From Thermodesulfomicrobium sp. WS (GTDB lineage Bacteria > Desulfobacterota > Desulfovibrionia > Desulfovibrionales > Desulfomicrobiaceae): 64,000 bases of DNA. Below, piece by piece: positions 33,369 through 42,338 of the stretch; within the stretch, counting starts at the first letter, position 1, and each line of letters opens with the position of its first letter. The position numbers and the translations under genes were made by a program. The stretch lies in contig NZ_AP027130.1 of the NCBI RefSeq assembly GCF_027925145.1, positions 1,240,001 to 1,304,000 of the forward strand. Direction: 5' to 3'. Below the pieces are notes generated by a model. That model was not told the origin of the DNA. It made no database searches and saw only the letters and a program-made list of their open reading frames with translations.

Positions 33369-34654
33369 AAACCATCGGCCCCTATCCCATTGTCGGCCTG
33401 TTGGGGCGTGGGGGCACTGCCGTGGTGTACCGGGTGGTGCATCCCCGGTTAGGCTTTCCCATGGCCCTCAAGTGGCTGCGTCCCCGCCCTCTTTTGCTCG
33501 ACCTTTGGGGGGAGGCGGAGGTGCGGCGGCGTTTTGCCGCGGAGGCCGAACTCTTGGGCCGTTTGCGCCACCGGCATTTGGCCATGGTGTACGACGTGGG
33601 AGAGCATCAGGGGTGGCCCTATCTGCTGGTGGAATATCGCTGTGTCCACTTGGGCTTGGTCTTGGGGGAACCCTTGGCCGCGGACGGCCCGTGCCGCGCG
33701 CTGGAGCCTGGGTGGGCCCTGCGGGTGGCGCGGCAGATCCTGGGCGTATTGGGGATGCTCCACGCCCAGGGGCTCGTGCACCGGGACGTACAGCCTGCCA
33801 ATGTCCTGCTCACCGAGGACGGGGACGTGCGCCTCATCGATTTGGGGTTGGTCTTGCGGCCAGGGCACGGCGAACAGGTTCCGCCCCAGTTGCAGGTGGG
33901 CACCCCCTTTTATGCGGCCCCGGAGCAGGAGAAGGCCCCCGGCGCTGTCGGCCCCGCGGCGGATCTCTATGCCGTGGGGGTGCTCGTGCATCGTATGGTG
34001 AGTGGCCATCTCCCGGACGGGCCGGGCCGCATGCACCCGCATTCGCTCTTCACTGCGCCGTGGCAGCGGTTTTTCGCCACTGCCCTGGCGGTGGACCCAC
34101 GGCGGCGTTTTGCCTCTGCCGGGCAGATGGACGAGGCGGTGGCGGCGCTGGAGGCAGCGTGGCGCACCCAACAGGAGGCCGCGTGTGCTTTGGAGACTCC
34201 GGCGCAAGGTATTGAGGCCGCGAGCGTGCGCCACGTCCCCATCCGTACCGGGGTGCGGCCCCGGCAGCCCTTTGGGTTCCTCGATGCCTTGGGAAGACCC
34301 CACGGTGCGCCGGCCTCGCTGACGCACAAAGACGACGGCTTGTGGGACGCCGAGGCGGGGCTTCTCTGGCAACCGCGGGTTTCTGCGTGGGCCATGACCT
34401 GGGAAGAGGCCCACCGGTTTGCGGCCGAAGACGGCTGGCGGCTGCCTACGGTGGAGGAAGGGGCGCGCCTTCTTGGACAGAGCCACTGCCCCATGTGGCC
34501 GGCGCTGCCCCACGTGGCGTGGCTGTGGACCGCGGATCGGCGCAGTTTTACTTCCGCATGGTGCTTGGACGCGCGCGGCGGCGCCGTGACCTGGCAGGAC
34601 TGCGGCCCTGTGGGCTGTCTTGCCCATGTGCTTGGGGTGCGCGGCCCTTTTTAG
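33365..34654 (+). CDS. Ser/Thr protein kinase-like protein with DUF1566-type C-terminal domain
   Basis: 429 aa. The kinase fold (1-~265) has GRGGTAVVYRV, the VAIK-type K36 (MALK), the catalytic loop HRDVQPANVLL (H139-R-D141) and IDLGL with D159 replacing DFG, then YAAPEQ. The catalytic-loop Lys (HRDLKPEN) is Gln143, so activity may be reduced or altered. Residues ~300-429 resemble a DUF1566/Lcl-type domain (DGLWDAEAGLLWQ, TWEEAHRFAAEDGWRLPT), usually found in secreted or surface proteins. No membrane helix separates the two parts. Overlaps the metallophosphoesterase gene. Confidence 0.82.
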   Translation: MKTIGPYPIVGLLGRGGTAVVYRVVHPRLGFPMALKWLRPRPLLLDLWGEAEVRRRFAAEAELLGRLRHRHLAMVYDVGEHQGWPYLLVEYRCVHLGLVLGEPLAADGPCRALEPGWALRVARQILGVLGMLHAQGLVHRDVQPANVLLTEDGDVRLIDLGLVLRPGHGEQVPPQLQVGTPFYAAPEQEKAPGAVGPAADLYAVGVLVHRMVSGHLPDGPGRMHPHSLFTAPWQRFFATALAVDPRRRFASAGQMDEAVAALEAAWRTQQEAACALETPAQGIEAASVRHVPIRTGVRPRQPFGFLDALGRPHGAPASLTHKDDGLWDAEAGLLWQPRVSAWAMTWEEAHRFAAEDGWRLPTVEEGARLLGQSHCPMWPALPHVAWLWTADRRSFTSAWCLDARGGAVTWQDCGPVGCLAHVLGVRGPF

Positions 34655-34658
34655 CCGT

Positions 34659-36770
34659 CTAGCCGTCCAGATGGACTCCCCACTGGTGGCGCAGCTGCTG
34701 TTCCGGCAGCTGCCACAGCCGTTGGTGGAGGGTGTGCATGCGTTCGGGGTCGAAGAGCAGCTCTTCGCGCTCCGCGGGCGAGAGGGCCTTGGGGCCGTGG
34801 GTGAGGGCGCGCTCCACCAATGCGTCGCGGCGGGCGGCGATGCTCGGGGCAAGGGTGCGGGGGGCACGCAGCAAGGCCCGGTGCAGCAGGTTGATCTCCG
34901 GGTCTGCCACCGCGCGCACGAATCCGGCCTCCGGACTTATGCCCAGACGGGGACGCTGACTTGCCACTTCCTCCAGATAGCTCTCGATGTCCTGGTACTC
35001 TTGGGGAAGCTGGACTTCTTCCGGGGTGCAGAAGATGCGCAGGCGGCGGAGCAATCGTCCGGCCTCGGCCCGGCTCGAAATCATGGACACCGGGATGGAG
35101 AGCACGAGGGAAAACACGAGGGGCGAGATCCACCAAAAGAAGGTGGGATTGATGACGAGCATACTCCCCCCCCAAAGAAGCGCCAGCAGGGTGCCGCCGC
35201 CGTGGAAGCGCAGGGCGTCGAGGAAGGGGGTGCCTTGGTCGTCACGCTGCTGGGTGCCCCAGCCGATGCCCCGGCCCAGAAGGGTGAGGAAGACGAACTT
35301 GCTGTGAAAGAGCATGCGGATGGGGGCCAGAAGGGTGGAGAGCAGTACCTCGGTCAGGACGCTGCCCGCCAGGGCGAAGAGCCCGCCAAAGAGCCGGCGC
35401 CGGCCTTGGATCACGGCCAGGAGCAGGGCGCAGACTTTGGGCAGGAAGAGCACGGCGGCGGTGGCACCAAGGAGGGTGAGGGCGGGCCAGGGGTCCCACA
35501 CCGGCCAGGACGGGAAGAGGGTCTTGGTGGAGGTGGGAAAATAGATGGGAGTGCGCACCGCCTCCACCACGGCCTCGGCGGTGGACAGGGCAAGGAGCAG
35601 AAACCACAGCAGCGCCGAGCCGTAGCTCATGACGCCATTGAGGAACAAGGCACGGTGCCCGGGAAAGATGCCGCGGGTGAACACCAGCCGCAAATGCTGG
35701 AGATTCCCCTGGCACCAGCGGCGGTCGCGTTTGAGCTCGTTGAGCAGATTGGGCGGGACCTCTTCGTAGGAGCCTTCCAGGTCGTAGGCCAGCCACACGG
35801 CGTAGCCCGCACGGCGCATGAGGGCCGATTCCACGAAATCATGGGACATGATGTCGCCGCCCAAGGGCGGCTTGCCGGGGAGCCGTGGCAGGGCGCAATG
35901 GCGCATGAACGGGGCCACGCGGATGATGGCGTTGTGTCCCCAGAATTGGGCGTCTCCCAAGAACCAATGGTGCAGGCCCGCTACGTACATGGGGCCGTAG
36001 AGCCGGTTGGCGAATTGTTGGGCGCGGGCGATAAGGGTTTCCCGGCCTGTACATGCCGGGGCGGTCTGGAGGATGCCGATGGTGCGGCGGCGCTCCATGA
36101 TGCGGACCAGCTCCACGAGGGTGCTTCCGGTCATCACGGAATCGGCATCGAAGACCACCATGTAGGTGTAGTGGGCGCCGAAGCGACGGCAAAAATCCGC
36201 CACATTGCCGCTTTTGCGTTTCAAATTGATGCGCCGGCGGCGGTAGAAGATGCGGCCTTCAGCATCGAGGCTGGTGGTGAGCTGCCGCCACATGGCCTCC
36301 TCCTGCACCCAGCGCTCAGGATCGTTGGAATCGCTGAGGATATGGATGTCGAAGCGGTGGTGGGGATCGGCGCGCTCAAGGGAGAGCCACACGGCGCGGA
36401 TGCCTGCCTGGATGCGTACGGAGTCTTCATTGCAGATGGGAAAGAGGATGGCGGTGCGTACATGCGGGCGGATAGGGGCGTCGTCGGGGCGTGGCCGGGT
36501 CACGGCGAAGGGGTCGTGGCCGCGCACCAGCGTCCAGAATCCGGCCATGGCGGTCCAAAACCCCAAGGAAATCCACACAAAGAGCACCCCGTACACCACG
36601 AGGATGGCGGCCTCCAGGGCAGTGCCCCCACCGTGGGGGAGGAGGGAGCCCATGATGCGCGCTGCCAGGATCGCCGGGAGCACCACCAAGGCGATGAGCA
36701 GCCAGCGCCGCCGTGCAGCCACGCGGCGCCACGGCATGTGGAGGTATTCGCGGGAAGCAAAGGTGGCCAT
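34659..36770 (-). CDS. opgH: Glucans biosynthesis glucosyltransferase H
   Basis: 703 aa; compared with E. coli OpgH (~847 aa) the N-terminal cytoplasmic region is missing. OpgH polymerises UDP-glucose into osmoregulated periplasmic glucans across the inner membrane. Seen: TAILFPICNED, ILSDSNDPE, FYRRRRINLKRKSGN, the D-x-D in VVFDADSVMTG, GHNAIIRV, GGDIMSHDFVESALMRRAGY, and the RDRRWCQGN product-binding motif. About six to eight membrane helices. It follows the small 138-aa gene by 3 nt and opgG, so glucan synthesis and periplasmic processing are co-expressed. Confidence 0.96.
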   Translation of the reverse strand: MATFASREYLHMPWRRVAARRRWLLIALVVLPAILAARIMGSLLPHGGGTALEAAILVVYGVLFVWISLGFWTAMAGFWTLVRGHDPFAVTRPRPDDAPIRPHVRTAILFPICNEDSVRIQAGIRAVWLSLERADPHHRFDIHILSDSNDPERWVQEEAMWRQLTTSLDAEGRIFYRRRRINLKRKSGNVADFCRRFGAHYTYMVVFDADSVMTGSTLVELVRIMERRRTIGILQTAPACTGRETLIARAQQFANRLYGPMYVAGLHHWFLGDAQFWGHNAIIRVAPFMRHCALPRLPGKPPLGGDIMSHDFVESALMRRAGYAVWLAYDLEGSYEEVPPNLLNELKRDRRWCQGNLQHLRLVFTRGIFPGHRALFLNGVMSYGSALLWFLLLALSTAEAVVEAVRTPIYFPTSTKTLFPSWPVWDPWPALTLLGATAAVLFLPKVCALLLAVIQGRRRLFGGLFALAGSVLTEVLLSTLLAPIRMLFHSKFVFLTLLGRGIGWGTQQRDDQGTPFLDALRFHGGGTLLALLWGGSMLVINPTFFWWISPLVFSLVLSIPVSMISSRAEAGRLLRRLRIFCTPEEVQLPQEYQDIESYLEEVASQRPRLGISPEAGFVRAVADPEINLLHRALLRAPRTLAPSIAARRDALVERALTHGPKALSPAEREELLFDPERMHTLHQRLWQLPEQQLRHQWGVHLDG

Positions 36771-36773
36771 AGA

Positions 36774-37190
36774 TTATGGGGTGGGCGCCAGGCCCAGGGC
36801 GTGGAGGATGATGGTGATGATGGCCCAAAATACCGCGTCGGCCCAGGCAGAATGGAACACCCAGGCGGCGACGATATATGCGGGTGTGCCGTAGCGCTGG
36901 ACGAATCGCACCCAGGGGCGGCGGTCCATGGGTTCGGGCCGCATGTGCCGGCGCAGGAGCTTCGGCCCGGGATGCACCTCCGGCAGCACCACATGGCGCA
37001 CCAGGATTTCCTGCAAAAGCTCCATGGCCCGTGCCTGGGCCTCGTCTGCAGGGAGCGGCAGCTCCATGGTCAGGCGGCGCAAGGTGCGCAGGGCGAGCTC
37101 ATGGCGTCGGGTCTCGGGGATGGGCAGGGCCCGCAGGTAGATGGAAAGACGCCGGCCTGCGGCCTCGAGCACGGCTTCTGCTGTGGTCAT
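36774..37190 (-). CDS. Small protein between opgG and opgH, possible detached OpgH N-terminal partner
   Basis: 138 aa. No family recognised. Residues 1-85 are helical and charged (ALRTLRRLTMELPLPADE, AMELLQEILVRHVV); 95-138 contain PWVRFVQRYG, then one or two membrane helices (AYIVAAWVFHSAWADAVFWAII). It overlaps opgG by 4 nt and ends 3 nt before opgH, whose N-terminal region is shorter than in E. coli. A role as a split OpgH regulatory or assembly segment is attractive but only inferred from position and size. Confidence 0.75.
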   Translation of the reverse strand: MTTAEAVLEAAGRRLSIYLRALPIPETRRHELALRTLRRLTMELPLPADEAQARAMELLQEILVRHVVLPEVHPGPKLLRRHMRPEPMDRRPWVRFVQRYGTPAYIVAAWVFHSAWADAVFWAIITIILHALGLAPTP

Positions 37191-38713
37191 AGCTTGCAGG
37201 CGTAGCTCCAGGTTTCCGAAATGGGCGTGATGCCGTGCAGGAGGATGACCCGCATCTCGGTGTCGGGCTGTTTGTCGGGCAGCATGCGGGCAAGGGGGGA
37301 GTCTTTGTCCGTGGTGACTTCAAACACTACGCGGAAGCCTCCGGTTTCGGGGTTGCGCGTGATGTGCTTGTCGGTGACTCGGCCGCCCTCGCCCACCCAG
37401 ATGGAGGCGTCGAGCACGGCATCGGCGGGGAGCGTCTGGAGGACTGGGCCGGCAAAATCCAGGGCAAACATCCGGCTCCCTTTGGTCCGTCCCTGGCCGG
37501 TGCGCGTGGCCGTGACTGCGGCGAGCGGCGGCAGCACCGCCTGGGCAGCGCACCAGCGCATGCGGTAGGAAACGGCAAACGGTTTGCCCGCTTCCACGGG
37601 GGTGGCAGGTTTCCAGTAGGCAACGATGTTGTCGTGGATTTCTTCAGGCGAAGGGATCTGCACCAGCCGGACTTCCCCAGGGCCCCAATCGCCCTTGGGT
37701 TCGATCCAGACGCTGGGGCGCTTGTGGTAGAACGCTTCCAGGTCCTGGTAATGGTCAAAAAGGGTGTCCCGCTGCAGCAGGCCAAAGCCCCGTAGTCCGG
37801 GGGCTTCGAAGACGTTGACCGTAAGATTGGTGGGGTTGCGCAGGGGGCGCCAGATCCATTCGCCGTTGGCCAGATGGATGGCGAGCCCGTCGGAGTCGTG
37901 CACCTCGGGCCGGAAGTCGTCGAAGGTGCGCGGCCAGGTGTTTTCGCCAAAGATGAACATGCTGGTCAGGGGGGCGAGGCCCACATGGGTGAGCGTGGCG
38001 CGCGGATAGAGGACGGCGTCCACATCAATGATGGTCTCGGCGCCTGGGGTGGCCACAAATCGGTAGGCGCCGGTCGTCCTCGGGCTGTCCAGCAGGGCAA
38101 AGATGGTGATGGTCTTGTCTTTTTTCTTCGGTTCTTGGATCCAGAAGGTGCGGAAGAAGGGGAACTCTTCCCCGGAAGGCTCTGCGGTGTCGATGGCCAG
38201 CCCCCGCGCCGAGATGCCGTAGTGCTGCCCTTGGGCCACGGCCCGGAAATAGCTCGCCCCGAGAAAGACGAGGAACTCGTCCTTGTAGGTCTTGGTGTTG
38301 ATGTCGGTATGCACCCGAAACCCGGCGTAGGCGAGTTCCGGGAGGTTTTTGGGGGCGATGCCGGTTTTTCCGTAATCGAAGGATTCGGTTCGGAAGGGGA
38401 CGAGGGTGGCGGTATTGTTATTCAGGATGAAGATGTCCACCGCGCGGTCGTAGAGCATGCCGGGATGAAAGAATTGGACCTCAAAGGGAAGCTTGGCGCT
38501 GCGCCACAGGCTTTCTTCCGGGCGGAAGCGGATGTCCCGCCATGCGTCATAGCTCAGCTGGGCGAGTGGGGTGGGGAGGGCGAGGCGCTGCTCTCCATGC
38601 GGGGCTTGGGCCAATTGTCGGGCCTGTTCTTGCAAGGCTTCCCACGAGAAATCCGCGGCATGGGCATACGTGGCCCAACACAGCAGCACGACCAAGACAG
38701 CACGAAAGGACAC
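37187..38713 (-). CDS. opgG: Periplasmic glucan biosynthesis protein OpgG
   Basis: 508 aa, normal length. A signal peptide (MSFRAVLVVLLCWATYAHA) precedes the OpgG/OpgD fold: FSWEALQEQARQLAQ, YDAWRDIRFRPEESLWR, FEVQFFHPG, HYGISARGLAIDTAEPSGEEFPFF, GENTWPRTFDDFRPEVHDSDGL. It acts in the periplasm on the glucan backbone made by OpgH. First gene of opgG-small gene-opgH. Confidence 0.96.
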   Translation of the reverse strand: MSFRAVLVVLLCWATYAHAADFSWEALQEQARQLAQAPHGEQRLALPTPLAQLSYDAWRDIRFRPEESLWRSAKLPFEVQFFHPGMLYDRAVDIFILNNNTATLVPFRTESFDYGKTGIAPKNLPELAYAGFRVHTDINTKTYKDEFLVFLGASYFRAVAQGQHYGISARGLAIDTAEPSGEEFPFFRTFWIQEPKKKDKTITIFALLDSPRTTGAYRFVATPGAETIIDVDAVLYPRATLTHVGLAPLTSMFIFGENTWPRTFDDFRPEVHDSDGLAIHLANGEWIWRPLRNPTNLTVNVFEAPGLRGFGLLQRDTLFDHYQDLEAFYHKRPSVWIEPKGDWGPGEVRLVQIPSPEEIHDNIVAYWKPATPVEAGKPFAVSYRMRWCAAQAVLPPLAAVTATRTGQGRTKGSRMFALDFAGPVLQTLPADAVLDASIWVGEGGRVTDKHITRNPETGGFRVVFEVTTDKDSPLARMLPDKQPDTEMRVILLHGITPISETWSYACKL

Positions 38714-38815
38714 AATGGGTCTCCTTGAAGGATGGTGAAGACGGCAGACGGCGCAGCAACCGGCGTCTCTCCGGCATCCGCTCTTTGGGGTGTTCTTGGT
38801 TCGGCGTCAAGAGGT

Positions 38816-38835
38816 GGGGGCGCTGGAGCGCCCCC
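38816..38835 (-). terminator. Probable terminator after the cytochrome c3 gene
   Basis: Minus strand: GGGGGCGCT-CC-AGCGCCCCC, a 9-bp perfect stem with the centre acting as a small loop, 7 nt after the stop codon. The trailing ACCTCTTG is only weakly U-rich. It separates cytochrome c3 from opgG. Confidence 0.65.
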
Positions 38836-38842
38836 GGACAGA

Positions 38843-39238
38843 CTATTCTTTGATGTGGCAGCTATTGCAGGCCAGAGGAGCATCTCCCAAGCCCTGCTTT
38901 TTGACTTCCCGGTGGCAGGCCACGCAGCTGCGTTTGTCCTGGCCGGTGTGGAAGGCGCGGTAGACGGAGTTTTCGTCGGTACGGCTGGCGATGTTGTCGT
39001 GGCAGCCTTCGCTCATACAGCTCTGGAAGGTGTAGGTGTCGGGCACGGTGTGGTGGCAGCTGATGCAGGAAACGCTCATGTGCGAGGCATGGTTGAAGGT
39101 GACCGGACCCTTTTTGGGGGTGTAGTTGGAAAATTGTTTGGTGCTCATGGTGACACTTTCGGGCATCTGCATGGGCGCAGCTGCCACGGAAGCCGCCATG
39201 GCCAGTACGGATACTGCAGCCAGACCAAAATGCTTCAT
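38843..39238 (-). CDS. Periplasmic tetraheme cytochrome c3 (class III)
   Basis: 131 aa, with GGAGAG just ahead of the ATG and a signal peptide (ends at about AAA, 19-21). Four haem-binding motifs: C58-x2-C61-H62, C74-x4-C79-H80, C105-x2-C108-H109, C124-x2-C127-H128. Extra histidines (50, 53, 63, 97) are available as second axial ligands, giving the bis-His haems of type I c3. Cytochrome c3 receives electrons from periplasmic hydrogenases and formate dehydrogenases in Desulfovibrio-type sulfate reducers. Single-gene unit, divergent from fdhD. Confidence 0.96.
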   Translation of the reverse strand: MKHFGLAAVSVLAMAASVAAAPMQMPESVTMSTKQFSNYTPKKGPVTFNHASHMSVSCISCHHTVPDTYTFQSCMSEGCHDNIASRTDENSVYRAFHTGQDKRSCVACHREVKKQGLGDAPLACNSCHIKE

Positions 39239-39487
39239 CACTTCTCTCCTTGTGCCATGGATTTGTGGACCGGGGGCTTCCCCATGGGCCGGCCCTGCTA
39301 GCGGGAATGCGCCCCTGAAGCAAGGGGAAAAGCCCTGGCACATGCGCCTTGAAGGGAGAAACCGGGGTTCGGGATGGTGCGGCAAGCGCCGGTGAACCGC
39401 ATCGCGCGCAAAATCGGGGATTGGGATTGTCTTGGGAGCAACTTTGCGGCAGGAGACCTTCCCGTATTCTCAAGGCACGGAGGCCGT

Positions 39488-40294
39488 ATGTCGTCCCATC
39501 CGTTGGAGCCGCTTGTCTCGGTGGAAATAGTCCGGGTCACGCCGGAAAAGGTGCATGGCCAGCAGGACGTGGTGGCCACGGAAGTGCCGGTGACCATCGT
39601 GGCGGGGAGTGTGGAGATCGCCACCGTGATGGCCACCCCCGAAGCATTGGACGACCTTGCCCGGGGGTTTTTGGTGACCTCGGGCCTGCTTGCCCCGGAA
39701 GACATCGGCGCTGTTTGCGTGGATACCGGCCTGTGGCGGGTGGAGGTGGAGACCGCCCGGCCGGTGGATGCCGCGCTGTTGGTGCGGCGGACGTACTCGT
39801 CGGGGTGCGGCAAGGGGGTGGTGTTCGCCTCGGCCCTGGAGGCGGATCTCGCGGCGCTTCCGGTGACCTGGCAGGTGGATGCCTCGACGGTGTTTGCGCT
39901 GGTGCACGCCTTCCGCCGCCATTCGGAACTGCATCAGGCCACCGGGGGGGTGCACTCCGTGGCCTTGGCGCGCGGCAGCGAGGTGCTCGTGACCTGCGAC
40001 GACGTGGGCCGGCACAATGCCTTGGACAAGGCCGTGGGGCAGGCCTTGCGTCGGTCCCTTCCTGTGGCCCAGACCATGGCCCTGACCACCGGCCGCATTG
40101 CGGCGGAGATCGTCCACAAATGCCGCCGTGCCGAGATCCCCATGGTGGTCTCCCTGGGGGCGACCACCCATCAGGCCGTGCTCACGGCCCGGCGCCTTGG
40201 GGTGACCCTGGTGGCCTTTGCCCGTCAGGGCCGGTTTTCCATCTTCGCCGGGCCAGAGCGGGTGGCGGGCGTTTCCCAGGTCTTAGCCCCGTGA
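39488..40294 (+). CDS. fdhD: Formate dehydrogenase accessory sulfurtransferase FdhD
   Basis: 268 aa from the ATG at 39488, chosen for GGAGG 5-7 nt ahead. FdhD passes sulfur from IscS to the molybdenum/tungsten cofactor of formate dehydrogenase. Seen: VPVTIVAGSVEIATVMATP, ARGFLVTSGLL, CDDVGRHNALDKAVG, GRIAAEIVHKC and SLGATTHQAVLTARR. At the usual C-x2-C loop only the first Cys remains (SSGCGKG), so sulfur transfer would rely on one Cys. The last 12 nt overlap the convergent thpR. Confidence 0.95.
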   Translation: MSSHPLEPLVSVEIVRVTPEKVHGQQDVVATEVPVTIVAGSVEIATVMATPEALDDLARGFLVTSGLLAPEDIGAVCVDTGLWRVEVETARPVDAALLVRRTYSSGCGKGVVFASALEADLAALPVTWQVDASTVFALVHAFRRHSELHQATGGVHSVALARGSEVLVTCDDVGRHNALDKAVGQALRRSLPVAQTMALTTGRIAAEIVHKCRRAEIPMVVSLGATTHQAVLTARRLGVTLVAFARQGRFSIFAGPERVAGVSQVLAP

Positions 40295-40843
40295 GAGGAG
40301 GTATTCGCGCACAGGCTGGTAGCGCGGCCCCTGGGGGCCAAGGATGCTTTGCCACAGCACCATCCGGTCCACGGCGAAGACGGGCAGCTGCAGGGCGGCC
40401 ACGGCTTGGGCCGCCTGCAGCCAGGGGTCTCCTGGGGCTGCGTCCTTGATGCGCGCCAGGGTCACGTGGCCGGTGAAGGGCCGGGTTTCCGGGGCAAACC
40501 CCAGCGGCTCTAGGGCGGCTTCCAGGCCCTGGGCGAGGTTGCGAAGCTCCGGGGCGCCCTCGCCAAAGCCGAGCCAAAAGACCCGCGGCCGCGCTGCGGA
40601 AGGAAAGAACCCTGCGCCTTGCGGGGCAAGGGAAAAGGCAGGCGCAGCCAGCGCCTCGAGGGCGCTTTGAATGGCGGGCACTTGGGCCGGCGGGACTTCG
40701 CCGAGAAACTTGAGGGTCACGTGCATGAGCGCAGGCCGGACCCACGCCACGCGGGAGCGAAGTTTCCGCGCCCAGGTTTGGCATACTTCTCCCACGGCCT
40801 CGGCCATGGCCTGCGGGATGGGGACACCGACGAAGAGCCGCAT
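40283..40843 (-). CDS. thpR: RNA 2',3'-cyclic phosphodiesterase (LigT/ThpR)
   Basis: 186 aa. The ATG at 40843 is chosen over 40849 because AGGAGG lies 7 nt before it and it forms a TGATG junction with pepA. The 2H phosphoesterase pair HVTLKFLG (near 43) and HVTLARIK (near 127) is intact. The enzyme opens 2',3'-cyclic phosphates on RNA. Its ribosome site lies in the last codons of pepA, so the two are translationally coupled. Confidence 0.93.
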   Translation of the reverse strand: MRLFVGVPIPQAMAEAVGEVCQTWARKLRSRVAWVRPALMHVTLKFLGEVPPAQVPAIQSALEALAAPAFSLAPQGAGFFPSAARPRVFWLGFGEGAPELRNLAQGLEAALEPLGFAPETRPFTGHVTLARIKDAAPGDPWLQAAQAVAALQLPVFAVDRMVLWQSILGPQGPRYQPVREYLLSRG

Positions 40844-42267
40844 CACCATTCCTCCTGCATGAGGCCGGTCAGGGTGCGCACGCCAAAGCCGGTGGCGCCT
40901 GCCTGCACGAGGGATACCTTGTCGTTCGACCAGGCCGGGCCGGCGATGTCCAGGTGCGCCCAGGGGACCCCGTGGGGGACGAAGTGGCGCAAAAAGAGCG
41001 CCGCGTACAGCGCCCCGCCTTCGCGCTGGGCGATGTTTTTGAGGTCCGCCACCTCGCTTTTCAGGTCCTTTGCGTAGAGGTCGGCAAGGGGCATGGGCCA
41101 GAAGGTTTCGCCGAGGCTTTGACCCAGGCGGAGCACGCGCTCCTGGATGGTGGTGCTCGAGGCGAAGAGGCCGGCGATGCGGGTGCCTAGGGCCACGACG
41201 CAGGCGCCGGTGAGCGTGGCCACGTCCACGATGGCGCAGGGCTGGAACTCACCGGCCAGATGCAGGGCGTCGGCGAGGATGAGGCGGCCTTCGGCGTCGG
41301 TGTTCTGGACCTCCACCCGGAGTCCCGAGCGGGCGGTGATGACGTCCCCAGGCCGCATGGCCCCGGATCCCGGGAGGTTTTCCGCCAGAGGCAGGATGGC
41401 CAGCGTGCGTCGGCAAGGTCCCCCAAGGCCGTGGATGGCGGCGATGGCCCCGAGGATGGCCGCGGCCCCGGCCATGTCGGCCTTCATCTCGTGCATGTGC
41501 GCCGCGGGTTTGAGGCAGATGCCGCCGCTATCGAAGGTGATTCCCTTGCCCACGAGGACCAGCGGCTGCTGGTCGCTGTGCGGGGCGCTGTCGAGCACCA
41601 CCACCCGCGGCGGCACGCGGCTTGCCCCTGCCACGGCGGCAAGACACCCCCAGGAGGCAAGGGCGTCGCCCTCGAGGATCTGCACCGCCCACCCGGCCTG
41701 CTGGCCCACGGCCGCGGCCTCGTCGGCCAACGTGGCGGGGGAGAGGAGATTGGCCGGGGTATTGCCGAGGTCCCGGGCCAAGGCCACTCCGCGCGCGATG
41801 CTCTTCGCCCAGCGGACGTCTTCCGGCTGGGCGGTGATGAGGACGAGGTCCGGCAAGGGCTCGGAAGTTTCGCAGGCAGCAAGGGAAAACCGGTAGCCGC
41901 ACAAAAGTCCGGCTGCGGCGGCCAGCAGGAAAGCAGACGGGGCAAATCCGGCCTCCGCGAAAAGATCGGGATGCAGGACGAGTTCTGCTGCCGGGCTCAT
42001 GCGACAGAGATCCATGGCCTGGGTGATGAGGCGGTCCATGGCGGCTGCGGTGCGCTCCTGGGGCAGGGGCACGGCCACCACCATCCCGTGCTCGCCGAAG
42101 AAGATCCGGGCGGCGTCGTGCGAGAGCACCGTGCTCGGGGCTGCTTGGCCAAGAGTTGCGTGCCAGAGTTTTTGGGCGGTGGACGGCAGGGGCGCTTCTG
42201 GGCTACACAGAAGCAGGAGGGCGCGCTCGCGCTTGGGCTCGTAGCGGGGAGTATGGCGAAGTTCCAT
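40843..42267 (-). CDS. pepA: Leucyl aminopeptidase (M17)
   Basis: 474 aa, normal size. The N-terminal domain is weakly conserved; the catalytic domain has GNTPANLLSP, the metal-binding VGKGITFDSGGICLKP (about 237-252), MHEMKADMAGAAA, ENLPGSGAMRPGDV and the signature NTDAEGRL (about 324-331). A cytosolic metallopeptidase that removes N-terminal residues from peptides, usually as a hexamer. No signal peptide. Confidence 0.95.
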   Translation of the reverse strand: MELRHTPRYEPKRERALLLLCSPEAPLPSTAQKLWHATLGQAAPSTVLSHDAARIFFGEHGMVVAVPLPQERTAAAMDRLITQAMDLCRMSPAAELVLHPDLFAEAGFAPSAFLLAAAAGLLCGYRFSLAACETSEPLPDLVLITAQPEDVRWAKSIARGVALARDLGNTPANLLSPATLADEAAAVGQQAGWAVQILEGDALASWGCLAAVAGASRVPPRVVVLDSAPHSDQQPLVLVGKGITFDSGGICLKPAAHMHEMKADMAGAAAILGAIAAIHGLGGPCRRTLAILPLAENLPGSGAMRPGDVITARSGLRVEVQNTDAEGRLILADALHLAGEFQPCAIVDVATLTGACVVALGTRIAGLFASSTTIQERVLRLGQSLGETFWPMPLADLYAKDLKSEVADLKNIAQREGGALYAALFLRHFVPHGVPWAHLDIAGPAWSNDKVSLVQAGATGFGVRTLTGLMQEEW

Positions 42268-42338
42268 AGGCCTTCCTTGGAAAGAAATTTGGATACGGGG
42301 CGTGTACGTCCTTGGCTGGGCATCGTAAAGGAGTTGCT

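Noticed and set aside
34620-37205. An 861-codon plus-strand open frame across the opg genes
   Set aside because: It is the complement of opgH and the 138-aa gene; no domains, Gly/His/Glu-rich composition typical of antisense frames in high-GC DNA.
39310-39360. A sigma-54 promoter (TGGCAC...TTG) ahead of fdhD
   Set aside because: The spacing between the GG and GC elements is two bases too long.
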